Source: Elysia marginata (lineage: Eukaryota > Mollusca > Gastropoda > Plakobranchidae). From it: 34,137 nt of DNA. Below the pieces are notes generated by a model. That model made no database searches and was not told where the DNA came from. It worked only from the letters and a program-made list of their open reading frames with translations. The position numbers and the translations under genes are program-made. The stretch spans positions 225,460 through 259,596 of the forward strand of contig BMAT01013602.1 in assembly GCA_019649035.1 (NCBI GenBank), given 5' to 3'. Shown here in pieces: positions 12,001 through 22,122 of this stretch; the stretch's first letter is position 1; each line of letters begins with the position of its first letter.

Positions 12001-13426
12001 TTTAAGTTAACGTGTTTTCGCGGTTTTTTAAAAATGTTGAAATTTGCTAACAAGAAAGACCTTTGAACGTAGTCGGACAAAAGGCATTGATGCGATAATC
12101 ATCCAATAACGCATAATTGTTTTTGTGAGACCTGGTTATTTGTGTGACTCTGAATTTTAAAAAAAAACTGCTTATGAAAATAATACATAATTTTTATCTG
12201 GAAAAATATTAGTTCTGTGCATGTTTATTCAGGGACGCATATCAAATGAAAACCAATATCAATATTATTTAGATAGGTGAACTTGTTCGTGTGTAAAGAT
12301 TTTGTTTTATTATTAATGAGGAGCCCACTGGCAAAACCTGCTAAATCACTCGAGAACTGTTTTGAGAAAAACTGGCTTCCTGGTCTATATTTTATTGACT
12401 TAAGGTAAAAACTTTTAAGTTGTATTTTTTCACAAGTAACTAGTTTAGCGTTAGTTGGACTACATAAACTGTACATACCATTGCAAAGCTTATAAGAAAT
12501 TTACCCATGGTAGTTACTCATTTTATGATTAAGTGACTTAGTAGGTTTTGCAAATGGGCTTCTCTATTATAATGTGATGTATTTAGAAAGGTTAAACAAA
12601 TTTAAAATATCTAGCTAACTTTCAATATCAGCTAGGGATGTTTTGTATCGTCCATTCGATTTTAAAAAAATAATTTAGGAAAATGAAAGAAATTTACTTA
12701 TTTTTAAATACAACTATGAAAATTCAAGCATACATAAATACATGTTCTCACAAATCTAACCTAGAAAAAGATCCTAGATAAATATTGACACTCACAGAGG
12801 AAATTCATTCGTGTTTTTCATTGGCTCTTCTAACTGATTCAATATGCACCGTAAATATTTATGATGTGGCTATCCTTCAACATAGTATAATAAAGAGGGA
12901 ACCAGGTGTTTTATAACGGACACCAAAATCCTAACAATATTTTTTCACAACAATGGCATTGTTATTTTTTTCTTTTTGAGCGGTATCAACGTTTTTTTTT
13001 CTTCTGTAAAGTTAGATAACTAGAGTCAATAACACAAAAAATATAATTCGAAGGTTCTGTAGGTCTAAGACATTGTTTCCTTACTGTCGTTGAGAACCTC
13101 AGATTTTACACTTCAACCAACGTATCGCATGAAAGCAAAAAAGTATACTTTTTTACTTTAATTTTTCATAAGGAGCCTTTAACACAAAAGTGTGCGACCT
13201 GTGGCCTATTTTTTCGGATTGTTTAAGGTTTTTTTAGAGTTACAAAAGTCTCGTAATGTTTTTGTTCATGAGATTCGCACATCTCGCAATGACGACTACT
13301 CAACGCGATCTATAGTACGGGCCATACCATCCAAATGTAAATAAACTTCTGTAAAAGTCTTAAACTGACCTATCCTATTAGTGTTTTAAAGTGAGTTAGA
13401 ACAATTGTAAACCGAAATGTACTCGG
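9041..13426. other. Long AT-rich stretch without genes
   Basis: No open frame exceeds about 90 codons, and those present (for example 9192-9467 plus, 10814-11020 plus, 12225-12476 minus) are rich in Phe, Ile, Leu, Lys and Asn, as AT-rich noise is. Apart from one AT palindrome at 9876-9901 I see no tandem array, tRNA, or dispersed repeat shared with the rest of the window. Confidence 0.6.
9876..9901. other. AT-rich palindrome
   Basis: A 26-bp inverted repeat centred between 9888 and 9889: TTCTTTATTTTTT faces AAAAAACAAAGAA, with 12 of 13 positions paired. In AT-rich sequence such palindromes are not rare. Confidence 0.55.
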
Positions 13427-13452
13427 TGTGTTTTGGGCCGGCCCTAAACACA
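13427..13452. other. GC-cored palindrome next to the assembly gap
   Basis: TGTGTTTTGGGCC faces GGCCCTAAACACA: 13-bp arms, 12 of 13 positions paired, no spacer, with the mismatch at 13434/13445. Its end lies 21 bases before the N run. A related phrase, TTTTGGGCCAGCCC, occurs near 18467-18480 but is not palindromic over the same length. Confidence 0.8.
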
Positions 13453-13473
13453 TTAAATGTTTTCCCGTTCGCT

Positions 13474-14424
13474 NNNNNNNNNNNNNNNNNNNNNNNNNNN
13501 NNNNNNNNNNNNNNNNNNNNNNNNNNNNNNNNNNNNNNNNNNNNNNNNNNNNNNNNNNNNNNNNNNNNNNNNNNNNNNNNNNNNNNNNNNNNNNNNNNNN
13601 NNNNNNNNNNNNNNNNNNNNNNNNNNNNNNNNNNNNNNNNNNNNNNNNNNNNNNNNNNNNNNNNNNNNNNNNNNNNNNNNNNNNNNNNNNNNNNNNNNNN
13701 NNNNNNNNNNNNNNNNNNNNNNNNNNNNNNNNNNNNNNNNNNNNNNNNNNNNNNNNNNNNNNNNNNNNNNNNNNNNNNNNNNNNNNNNNNNNNNNNNNNN
13801 NNNNNNNNNNNNNNNNNNNNNNNNNNNNNNNNNNNNNNNNNNNNNNNNNNNNNNNNNNNNNNNNNNNNNNNNNNNNNNNNNNNNNNNNNNNNNNNNNNNN
13901 NNNNNNNNNNNNNNNNNNNNNNNNNNNNNNNNNNNNNNNNNNNNNNNNNNNNNNNNNNNNNNNNNNNNNNNNNNNNNNNNNNNNNNNNNNNNNNNNNNNN
14001 NNNNNNNNNNNNNNNNNNNNNNNNNNNNNNNNNNNNNNNNNNNNNNNNNNNNNNNNNNNNNNNNNNNNNNNNNNNNNNNNNNNNNNNNNNNNNNNNNNNN
14101 NNNNNNNNNNNNNNNNNNNNNNNNNNNNNNNNNNNNNNNNNNNNNNNNNNNNNNNNNNNNNNNNNNNNNNNNNNNNNNNNNNNNNNNNNNNNNNNNNNNN
14201 NNNNNNNNNNNNNNNNNNNNNNNNNNNNNNNNNNNNNNNNNNNNNNNNNNNNNNNNNNNNNNNNNNNNNNNNNNNNNNNNNNNNNNNNNNNNNNNNNNNN
14301 NNNNNNNNNNNNNNNNNNNNNNNNNNNNNNNNNNNNNNNNNNNNNNNNNNNNNNNNNNNNNNNNNNNNNNNNNNNNNNNNNNNNNNNNNNNNNNNNNNNN
14401 NNNNNNNNNNNNNNNNNNNNNNNN
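13474..14424. other. Assembly gap (951 N)
   Basis: An unbroken run of N. The reading frames that cross it are artefacts. On its right it is bordered directly by TCTATCTATCTCTCTC, so the gap probably sits in or next to a pyrimidine microsatellite that did not assemble. Confidence 0.99.
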
Positions 14425-14454
14425 TCTATCTATCTCTCTCGCCCTCTCTCTCAA
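14425..14454. repeat. CT/TCTA microsatellite remnant
   Basis: TCTATCTATCTCTCTC followed by GCCCTCTCTCTC at the right lip of the N gap; probably the visible end of a longer tract. Confidence 0.85.
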
Positions 14455-14794
14455 ACCTCCCTGGCTACTTGTCTTTCTCTCCTAGTAATTTGTATCCGAG
14501 TTAACGACAGTTTCAATTTTTATTTACTTGATAAAAAACACCATGTTGTTTGTTGTGAAACTGTAAAACGCAAAGGTTATCCAAACAAGTCATTAAAAAT
14601 GCTGGGGTTTTTTTCGTTTTACGTTAGTATTTTATATGAGAGTAAATTTTCGTTTATATATTAATTTTTTGTGAATTATTCATACTTTTTATTAGAGAAA
14701 ATACTGTTTTAATTAAATGTTTAAAATCCTATTACCCTTCTCCCCAGTCTTATTCTCTGTTGTCTATAAATGTATCTCTTTTGTTGGGATTTAA
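14455..14794. other. AT-rich spacer
   Basis: No recognisable feature. An open frame continuing out of the gap to 14664 is noise. Confidence 0.55.
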
Positions 14795-14851
14795 CTCTCT
14801 CTCTCTGTCTCTCTCTCTCTCCCTCTCTCCCCCCCCTCTCTCTCTCTCTCC
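14795..14851. repeat. (CT)n microsatellite with C-run
   Basis: Almost pure CT dinucleotides interrupted by one G and by CCCTCTCTCCCCCCCC in the middle. The pyrimidine bias continues more loosely to about 14930. Frames here give Ser/Leu-rich low-complexity peptides. Confidence 0.95.
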
Positions 14852-15033
14852 TTTTCTCTTTACAACTCAGAAGCACTCTTTATTTTCCTTTCATGTCTCT
14901 CTACCTTTCCCTTTTTCTTTTTCTCTTTCAAGCCAATACCATGTACTGCGTGACGTGCCCCTTTTGTCCCTACCGGAATTCTTCTTTTCTTTTCCGTGCA
15001 CTGTTTGGTGGGCGGTTCTGATTTATCCGAGTA

Positions 15034-15240
15034 GACCGAAGCCCAAAAGAATGGCAGCCTGCGAGTGAGTAGAATAGCGCACTGTGGCCTAGTCTGTGGT
15101 GAGTAGTACAACTTCGGCACGGTCAGGGTCCTGGAGTACAATAGGGCGGATTGCGCCAAGAGCCTGATCAAATATTCACTGGCCAGGATAGGTCTTCCTG
15201 TGTAGATGAGAACAATGGCGATTTCCGAGACAATCAAAGT
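15034..15240. other. G+C-richer patch with overlapping open frames
   Basis: This block is visibly richer in G+C than its flanks, and a minus-strand frame stays open from 15237 to 14860 (125 codons), though its last third translates the CT tract. The first part (VSEIAIVLIYTGRPILASEY and LLAQSALLYSRTL) looks like plausible coding sequence, but I cannot assign a family. On the plus strand, ATGGCAGCCTGCGA at 15051-15064 is followed directly by GTGAGT, the layout of a short first coding exon with a strong donor. These readings exclude one another and neither is established; a repeat remnant is equally possible. Confidence 0.25.
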
Positions 15241-16338
15241 GCAGTATATGCAGGAAAAACTCTAAGGTAGATCTAACATGGGCTGGCGAACAGCATTAAA
15301 GCGCTAATTTTTAGTATTTAGTTGTTGCAGTTTTCCCTTTTCTTTCAACATTAGCTTAAATGCCTTTTGAACATTTAATAAATATATTTATATGTTAACT
15401 TATTTGAAATCTGTTAAGCTGTAATATTTAGAGGAAAGATAAATTTGGTATCGTATATAGAATGCATTGGTGTAACAAACAATTTTGGTGACAAGTATAA
15501 GCTTTCGGCCAGTCCACGTTAGACTAATAAAGAATTAAACTGCATTTTGATTGCTCCCAGCAATTGGGGCACGGGCAGACTGTATGCGCTGCAGCCATCC
15601 ATACTAAAACACTTAATTCAATAGACTTCATCAGTCTAAATAGCACCATATATAACTTTATCAGTTTATACGTTCTGTAAAGAGATGGGAGTACTTTCGC
15701 TGACCTGAGCTTTATACCTCAAAACAAATCATGAACTTCTGTTTGTGAGACAACCAGAGAATACCCGGCACAAAACTGCTCAGACGTAGTTTAAGTTTAA
15801 CAAACTTCATAAACCATCTTAACAAAAAAAATCAGCTGTACAACAAACCAGTTATATTTTTGTATGATATTCAATATCTTTGGTTGATAAAATTGCAACA
15901 ACTGTATAGCGAATAAAAATTTTGAGAATACGTTAATAGCTCAAACTTCTGTCTTGTGTCTAATGCATTCTGGTTGCTTCACATTTAGTGTAGGTGATTA
16001 AAAAAATCAAGAAACGTGAGGAAAGGAAACATTTTGCTCGATCTGATCCACAAGCATGCCTCATAAGAGGCGAGAGAGGATCGTGGAAAATTATTTTATT
16101 TCTTGTCTCGGCTCAATGTGCGTTTTGCAGTAGTAATAAATCACCTCAGCATGTTGAAAAAAGCGTTTTTAATCAAAGTCTTAATTTAAAATTAGGTTTA
16201 GACATATTGAAAAAGAAAATGAACCCAAGCTTTTGTACTCTGTCTGAAAAACTAGTTCTTTTTAACAGATAGATATGTTTTATCAAGGTGTCGAGTTTTC
16301 TGTAACGCACACCCTGCAGTGTGTAACTAGCTATAATG
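15241..16338. other. No recognised feature
   Basis: AT-rich sequence with scattered short frames (for example 15994-16272 plus) that show no domain. Confidence 0.55.
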
Positions 16339-16415
16339 CTGCCGTGGACAAACGAAATGCAGTATCTTTCATATGGTTTACACTGCAGATGCTGCATTTC
16401 GTTTGTCTCGGGCAG
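16339..16415. mobile_element. 77-nt foldback element, copy 1
   Basis: Arms of 29 nt (16339-16367 and 16387-16415) pair at 25 of 29 positions around a 19-nt loop containing TCATATGGTTTACA. The left arm includes GGACAAACGAAATGCAG and the right arm CTGCATTTCGTTTGTC. A second copy with the same arms, loop and arm asymmetry lies at 25026-25102. Presence in two places with conserved stem and loop fits a very short MITE or foldback element. A TA target duplication is not clear at either end. Confidence 0.8.
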
Positions 16416-17356
16416 TTTACGATACTGATCTCCTTGGCGTTGCTAATTGCTATGTTGAAAATGCGTCGTCCTTTGCGGCCGCGCTAAGACCAGTCTTTAT
16501 CTGATAGCTATAATGATAATAATAAGTTTAATCTTCACTATAAACTACACCAAAATAGATTTGTTGCATTCAAGAAATTTATGCAAATCCTTCAATTTGC
16601 ATAATTAAAATATCAATAATTGTTTCCCGATCAGTGAGAATGAGCTGTTTATCGCGATTTTCATGTTCCATTGTGTAACTTTTTGAGCGACTTTACTTTT
16701 CTGAGGTCCGAAGGTTAAAAATAAAGTGAAATTCTGAGTATTTTGGGAAATTATTATGACAGTCATGGTTACTTCAAGTCTTTTTTATTTGCACCGGCCG
16801 CATACAAAAATATCTTCTTTTTTTTATGTTCATTTAAAAGTTTTGGCTTTAAAACACAAAAAAACGAAGTTGCATGCTCAAATGGTGCACCATATTATCT
16901 TATTTGTGGCAACTGTCTCAAAATTGTTCAAAGATAAAGTAAACAGAATGTTGCAACAAGCGCAAACTTATAGCTATATTTTCTAAGATTATAGTGTTTA
17001 AAAGTGAGCAATTTATAATTTAAAAAATACATGCATTGACACAAATCTAAAATCATTTAATTACAACTAGGTGTGCCAAGATAAAACGAAACACTTGAAT
17101 TTTCGAAACACTTTTGAAACACGAAACACTTGAAATATAAATAGTTTGGACACTCTAAGAAAAATGGAATCACTAGGAACGTATTCGATTTTCCTACAAG
17201 CATTTTTTTTATTAAGCAAGCCTCTTTTATTTCAAGTTTGTGTCAATCTAAAGTTTGCATTAGTGTCAGATGCAAAGGTGAAAGTAACAGGCTAGGTTTA
17301 AAACGATCCAGCTTTTTTTTTTCATAAACCACCGTTCTATTAAATTTCATATTTCA
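16416..17356. other. No recognised feature
   Basis: AT-rich, with only short noise frames. A local direct repeat of GAAACACTTG occurs at about 17090-17133. Confidence 0.55.
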
Positions 17357-17520
17357 TCTTCTCTTCCTCCTCCTCCTCAACGTCCTCCTCCTCATCCTCC
17401 TTATTTTTCTTCTTCTTCTTCTTCTTCTTCTTCTTCTTCTTCTTCTTCTTCTTCTTCTTCTTCTTCTTCTTCTTCTTCCTCTGCTTCTTCTTCTTCTCCT
17501 CCTCCACATCCTTCTCTTCA
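17357..17520. repeat. (CTT)n microsatellite with CTC-rich flanks
   Basis: The pure CTT tract runs from about 17407 to 17477 (about 23 repeats). On the left TCCTCCTCCTCCTC phrases and on the right CTGCTTCTTC and CTCCTCCTCC make a compound polypyrimidine-polypurine stretch of about 160 bp. The minus-strand frame across it encodes Lys/Glu-rich low-complexity sequence and is not a gene. A tract of this type could form triplex DNA. Confidence 0.97.
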
Positions 17521-18313
17521 TTTTTCCTCATTTTATCTTTTTATCCTCTCATTATGAGACAGATTCTGTCCTCACCTCGGAGGTAAGAACTGTAGACCTT
17601 AAAGTTTTCAACTTGATACAAATTAATTTATCGCGCGACACCCACCCTTCGCTGTTCCGTTAAAAAAACTTACACGTTTCTAATCCAGGTTTCACAATAA
17701 CGTTTTTATGTATGAAGAAGACAATGAATTAGGGCTTCTATCTTTTTATTGTCTACATCACGTTTAGATCCTATCCCCTGAACAGATCAATAATCGCACG
17801 CATGTCAAGTCCAGCTTTTAAGCCTTCGGCTGGTTTTTTTTCTTTTTTCTAAACCGGACAAAAAAATCTTTTTTTTCTATCTGAACCTGAATCTGAAGAC
17901 TTTTCCTATAGCGCTTCCTTACAGTGCGAGGAAATATTAATTTTTGATCCGTTAGAGATGGGTCCAGTTGCAATTTTGACCTTATTTGAAAAAAAAAACG
18001 GTTATATTGAGCAAGTCCTTTAAAATCGATGATAAAGGTGCACTAAACGTAATACTTACAAGCAATTCGTGAAAGTTAGAAAGTGATCAACCAAAAGTTA
18101 GAGAACTTCACAGCTCTTAGACTGCATACTAAAATAATCATGGACATCTCTTATTTACCCCCAGAAAAACTTTGCCCCATGTTTTCTATATCCCTTGGGG
18201 GTCATTCCGTTTGTTTTATCCCCTCTTTGTCTACCAATAAAAAGGCCTTTTATTTAGCGGCATGCGCCTAATTTAAAAGGCTTTGTGAAGTCTCGATAGA
18301 TAATGGAAGCATC
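17521..18313. other. No recognised feature
   Basis: AT-rich with several homopolymer runs and a short open frame at 18083-18271 without recognisable content. Confidence 0.55.
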
Positions 18314-18395
18314 AAGGCTGTAAAGAATTTGAATGGAGACTGGACCAAACCAAACTGAAGTAGCAAGACTGGAAAGCATTTTAATGGAGACCAAA
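18314..18395. repeat. 51-bp tandem repeat, left block
   Basis: CAAGGCTGTAAAG at 18313 recurs as CAAGACTGGAAAG at 18364, and AATGGAGAC recurs at the same 51-bp offset, giving about 1.6 copies. The intervening part includes CTGGACCAAACCAAACTGAA. The same unit reappears at 18615-18713. Confidence 0.75.
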
Positions 18396-18614
18396 CCTAG
18401 GACGCCATAGAACAGGCCGAATACCCTAACATGAGTAGAGGCATATTTCCTTTTTTTTAAATTTTGTTTTGGGCCAGCCCACAGTTACTAAGCAAAGTAC
18501 TAATTGAGGTCTTAATTGCCCCAACTATACTAAGAACTCAAAGGAGATGGAACAGTATAACTTTCATGCACCAGTTAGTTTACGGTCTGACTGACAGGCC
18601 AATAGAGTATGATA
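18396..18614. other. Segment between two blocks of the 51-bp repeat
   Basis: About 220 bp unlike the repeat on either side. It contains TTTTGGGCCAGCCC (18467-18480) and has no clear terminal inverted repeats or target duplication. It may be an insertion that split one array, or simply diverged sequence. Confidence 0.35.
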
Positions 18615-18713
18615 ACCAAGGACCGAGCCAAACTGAAGTGGGAAAGAATTTTGATGGGGACTGGACCAAGTCAATCTGAAGTAGCAAGGCTGGAAAGCAT
18701 TTTAAGAACCAAA
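18615..18713. repeat. 51-bp tandem repeat, right block
   Basis: GAGCCAAACTGAAGTGGGAA, then GGACTGGACCAAG, CTGAAGTAGCAAGGCTGG and AAAGCATTTTAA repeat the left block in the same order and orientation, again with roughly 50-bp periodicity. Confidence 0.75.
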
Positions 18714-18849
18714 CTGGACTTTACGTCTTATAAAAGATTCAGGTACTTGCCTGCTTAATAACTTTTATTTAAAAAATTCGAATGCTACACGTTTACGGAA
18801 GACAGAGGGAAGAAGCAATAGGATGAGGTACTGGCTACTTATAAAAATG

Positions 18850-19236
18850 AAAGAAAATATAAAAACAGATAAGGCTACCTACATTACGGAAGACATAAAA
18901 GTAAAAAAGGCTGCGTACTAGAAGAAAGAGATTACAATAAATAAGGTCAAGCACAGTTGAAGGAAGACATAAAAATAAATATGGCTATGCACAGTAAGGA
19001 TCGTATAAGGCTCTGCACAGAAGGAAGAGATAAAAACAAACAAGACTACGCTCAAAAAGGAAGAGAAAAAAATAAATAAAGCGACGTTTCATAAGGAAGA
19101 CATAAAAATAGATAATACTACATACAATAAAGATGAGATAAAAAGTAGATTTGCTACCTACACTAAATAAAGATGAAACTTGATAAAGCTACTGAAAGAA
19201 AGGGAAGAATAAAAATAGATAAAGCTAAGTGCAGTA
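18850..19236. repeat. Degenerate 36-bp minisatellite
   Basis: About eleven units follow the pattern AGGAAGACATAAAAATAAAT plus GGCTACGCACAGTA. Five consecutive units between about 18959 and 19172 can be read as exactly 36 bp with substitutions; others carry small deletions, as at about 18995-19020. Divergence between units is much higher than in the 35-bp and 36/37-bp arrays, so this array is older or less homogenised. Confidence 0.85.
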
Positions 19237-20336
19237 GAATAGAGATGAAAACTGAAGTGCAGACAGCAAGGTAGTATTCTATCTGTGATCTGCGTACACT
19301 TTCCGATGCACCTACAAACAGATATATTGAGCCAAGGAGATGTATTGTACGAAAAATAACTAATAATTTCTTCAGGTAAATAGCAATGTCTCGAAACCAT
19401 GGAAGAAAGAAAATGTTTCACGTCTCTTCAAATTATATCATTAAAAATAAAAATAAGTTATTAATACATAATATTTAGAGAGAGAAATGGCTTGATTTGG
19501 TGAGACCAAATTCTTTTTTCATTAGAACCTGATGTAAAATTATGAAGGAAAAAGTTTAGAAACACTTTATTCCATATGCCGATCAGTGCCATATAACTGT
19601 ATAGTATGTAAAGGAATTAATTTATCTTGGGCGATGATTTTGTCAGTTAATGTTTTGCAGTTAGGTTCTACTAAGTACTATTATCATAAGGCGCAGAATA
19701 AAAATTAAACGTTGAACTTTCATCTAAGAAAATAGTTATATATTTTTTCATGCTAAACTGTAAGATCACGCAAAAAGTATATGTATTCAAAAATACGACG
19801 CAATGGTTAATGTAAGTTTTTTTTTCTTTGACCAATAACCGTTCATTCGATGCTAAAATTTGAGAACACATAATACGGCGCAATAGGAATTGCGCAAGCG
19901 GCAGCAGTTCCTGGTAATACCACCCCGGCGTACCGAGTATGTAATCTAGAAACATCAATTATGCGATCACTCATCACCTCGCCAGACGTTCTTCGCATTT
20001 ACAGCTTGAGTTAATTTATCGTCAGCAGCGAAAAGGAGACACCTCACTCTAGCAACAGCATCTGTGTCACTCTGAACAACGAAGATCCGCAGTGGTGTAA
20101 CGCAAGGCAAGACTAAGTCGTGCTGATGTCAACGAAATAGTGTGATTGAAAGAGGCGAATTCTGGTTTAGAAGCAAAATTTAAGTTTCCGAAGTTTCTTT
20201 TAGTTTTCTCGCTTGAAAGTATAGATTATATTGTCATATCCAAAGTATTGCGAAGGGCCTATAGTCAACGATTGGTTTTAAACTAAAGCCTGAGTTTTCT
20301 GAGGCGGATTTCGAGGATCGTATCCTGGTTTTTTGT
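19237..20336. other. No recognised gene
   Basis: AT-rich, with a moderately G+C-richer patch at about 19870-20130. That patch contains a small hairpin, GCGCAAT (19878-19884) with ATTGCGC (19889-19895). Open frames on the minus strand (19158-19421, 19671-19958) show no recognisable motif. Confidence 0.5.
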
Positions 20337-20354
20337 AAAAAAAAAAAAAAAAAG
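20337..20354. repeat. A18 homopolymer
   Basis: Eighteen consecutive A. It could be the tail of a retroposed sequence on the plus strand, but nothing upstream is recognisable as one and no flanking duplication was seen. Confidence 0.8.
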
Positions 20355-20686
20355 TCCTTCTCTTGGCTTTTTGAATACGTTATATTATTTGTAAAAGCAA
20401 ATGAGAGATTATTACATAAAGGTTTTAATGAAGACACCCAAAAATGTCCATTGTATATTGCTACTGTGCTGCTCCTTTTAAATGTATGATTTATCTATAG
20501 CTTGATTGAGAAAATGAAAATCTATCGCCAACACACTTTTTAACAAAAAAAGTAAAAACATCATCCCGCCCCAAAATAATGACTTGCTTTATCAGTTAAA
20601 GGGTTGAAAGTATTTTGAGGCTGTCAAACATAATCTAATTGTCTTTACGGAGTGGTCATTTTCACTCACTTCTGTCTACCTTTTTT

Positions 20687-20960
20687 CAAATATGGTAGGC
20701 CGAAGGACACATATAAACAAACTATAATTATTCGACAGCTTTGTTTTTTTTTATTCTGTAGAATTAGGTTAGATCTAGATCTGAAATTTGGATTAAGAAC
20801 TTAAAGTTTGATGTCAACTAGAAATCAAGTTTAAGTAATCTAGATCAAGAGCTTGATTTAGAAGATATTATACTGATCTAAAGTCTGTATTAGGCAAGAT
20901 CTAAAGAAGATTTTGGCGCCAAGTTATTTCACTTTTAGGCTGTGGGTGACATGTTTTCTT
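20687..20960 (+). repeat. Dispersed repeat family, copy A
   Basis: Shares blocks in the same order with 25765-25865 and 25985-26230. CAAATATGGTAGGCCGAAG is similar to CAATATGTTCGGCGGAAG, followed by ATAAACAAACTA, then TTCTGTAGAATTAGGTTAGA with TCTAGATCTGAAAT, then CTAGAAATCAA, then a right-hand module TTTTAGGCTGTGGGTG plus ATGTTTTC. The middle is rich in AGATCT/TCTAGA palindromes. No coding capacity was seen, so it is probably a non-autonomous element or remnant; its termini are not defined. Confidence 0.65.
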
Positions 20961-21206
20961 TTGTTTTAGCCTTAGGGCCTGTGCTCTGCGTGTCAAGTCG
21001 TAATGTATGAAGGCCACCCTTTTGATTATAACGTTTAAAGGGTAAAGTTGTGAACATTTCAATCAAGTTGACGTTCTACACAACACTATAATGCATTTCC
21101 ATGAAATAGTCTAAGTTTGGTTCATGATGCTCTTTTTGAAACTCAAGATAAGATTTCAAAACACAAAACCTTAACCAGTTCACCAGATTATTGGTCAAAG
21201 TGGAAA

Positions 21207-21329
21207 TTGTATCAAAAAGACTACGGAATGGATGGACTGTATCATGAAGACTACGGAATGGATGGACGGTATCATAAAGACTACGGAATGGATGGACGGT
21301 ATCATGAAGACTACGGAATGGATGGAAGA
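21207..21329. repeat. Minisatellite, 30-bp unit, four copies
   Basis: Units start at 21219, 21249, 21279 and 21309 with GACTACGGAATGGATGGACG, followed by TATCATGAA with one or two substitutions. The period is a multiple of three, so frames stay open on both strands. The plus frame 21117-21350 carries a DYGMDGRYHE repeat after a hydrophilic leader (MVHDALFETQDKISKHK); the minus frames carry FRSLHDTVHP and HSVVFMIPSI. Coding is not supported by anything beyond openness. Confidence 0.95.
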
Positions 21330-21821
21330 GAAAAATATGAAATGAAATAGTTTGAAAAAAGAGACATCGTGATAGCTGAAAAGAAAAGTCAAACCCCTGG
21401 GATCGGAACAAGCTAATTAAATTTGGTTGAAAAGATTGTAACATCCGACTCAAAATTAAAAAACAACTGGGAGGTTTTCTAGAATCATGTCTAATCATAG
21501 AAATTCAAGTTCGTGAATTCCCTGGTGCCCCAACTTAAAAGAGTACTATTAGACCATGCATGATTAAATGAAGAGGTTCCCAAAACTTTTTTTTTATTTC
21601 TCTAATGTTTTCTAAGCTTGGTTGTTGCAATATAATGGTTGTTTTGGCATTCCTCACCACCAATGTAAACGTTTGCAAGTCATCCAAATCCAGCAATAGT
21701 CTTTTTTTAGAAAATCTAAATATGAAAGCTTTTCGAATCTTCGACAGTAGATTCGTATAATTGCTACAGAAAGCAATATAATTTAAGACTGATTTACTGA
21801 TTTATCGATGCCTCGATGGAT
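21330..21821. other. No recognised feature
   Basis: Spacer between two minisatellites, AT-rich, without any tandem or inverted structure that I can see. Confidence 0.5.
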
Positions 21822-22122
21822 CAACTCGTAGTGAAAGCTCGTCTAATGGCAAATCTAGACGTGTCATCTCTATATGTACGTAGTGCATCTAGACGTGTCA
21901 TCCCTATATGTACGTAGTGTATCTAGACGTGTCATCTCTATATGTACGTAGTGCATCTAGACGTGTCATCCCTATATGTACGTAATGCATCTAGACGTGC
22001 CATCCCTATATGTACGTAGTGAAATCTCGTCTAATGGCAAATCTAGACGTGCCATCCCTATATGTCAGTAGTTAAAGCTCGTCTAATGGCAAATCTAGAC
22101 GTGCCATCCCTATATGTACGCA
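21822..22122. repeat. Minisatellite with 34-bp and 52-bp unit types
   Basis: The shared core begins ATCTAGACGTGTCATC and ends TATATGTACGTAGTG. Cores start at 21853, 21887, 21921, 21955, 21989, 22041 and 22093. The first four steps are 34 bp and the last two 52 bp. The longer units carry an extra 18-bp block, AAAGCTCGTCTAATGGCA with variants, at 21835, 22023 and 22075. The array therefore reads long, four short, long, long, and the short units look like an internal expansion after loss of the 18-bp block. TCTAGA and TACGTA palindromes recur in each unit. Confidence 0.95.

Noticed and set aside
13417..14664. Long open frames of 333-415 codons on both strands
   Set aside because: They translate the run of N and have no sequence content.
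14760..15068. Ser/Leu-rich open frame
   Set aside because: Most of it translates the CT tract, and the remainder overlaps the better minus-strand frame; neither has independent support.
17340..17531. Lys/Glu-rich open frame on the minus strand
   Set aside because: It is the translation of the (CTT)n microsatellite.
20337..20354. Poly-A tail of a processed pseudogene
   Set aside because: The upstream sequence resembles no coding region and no flanking direct repeat was found.
4920..22122. Regularly spaced repeats of 34-37 bp that might suggest CRISPR arrays
   Set aside because: Units abut directly without unique spacers, vary in sequence, and no cas-like genes are present; they are minisatellites in eukaryotic DNA.
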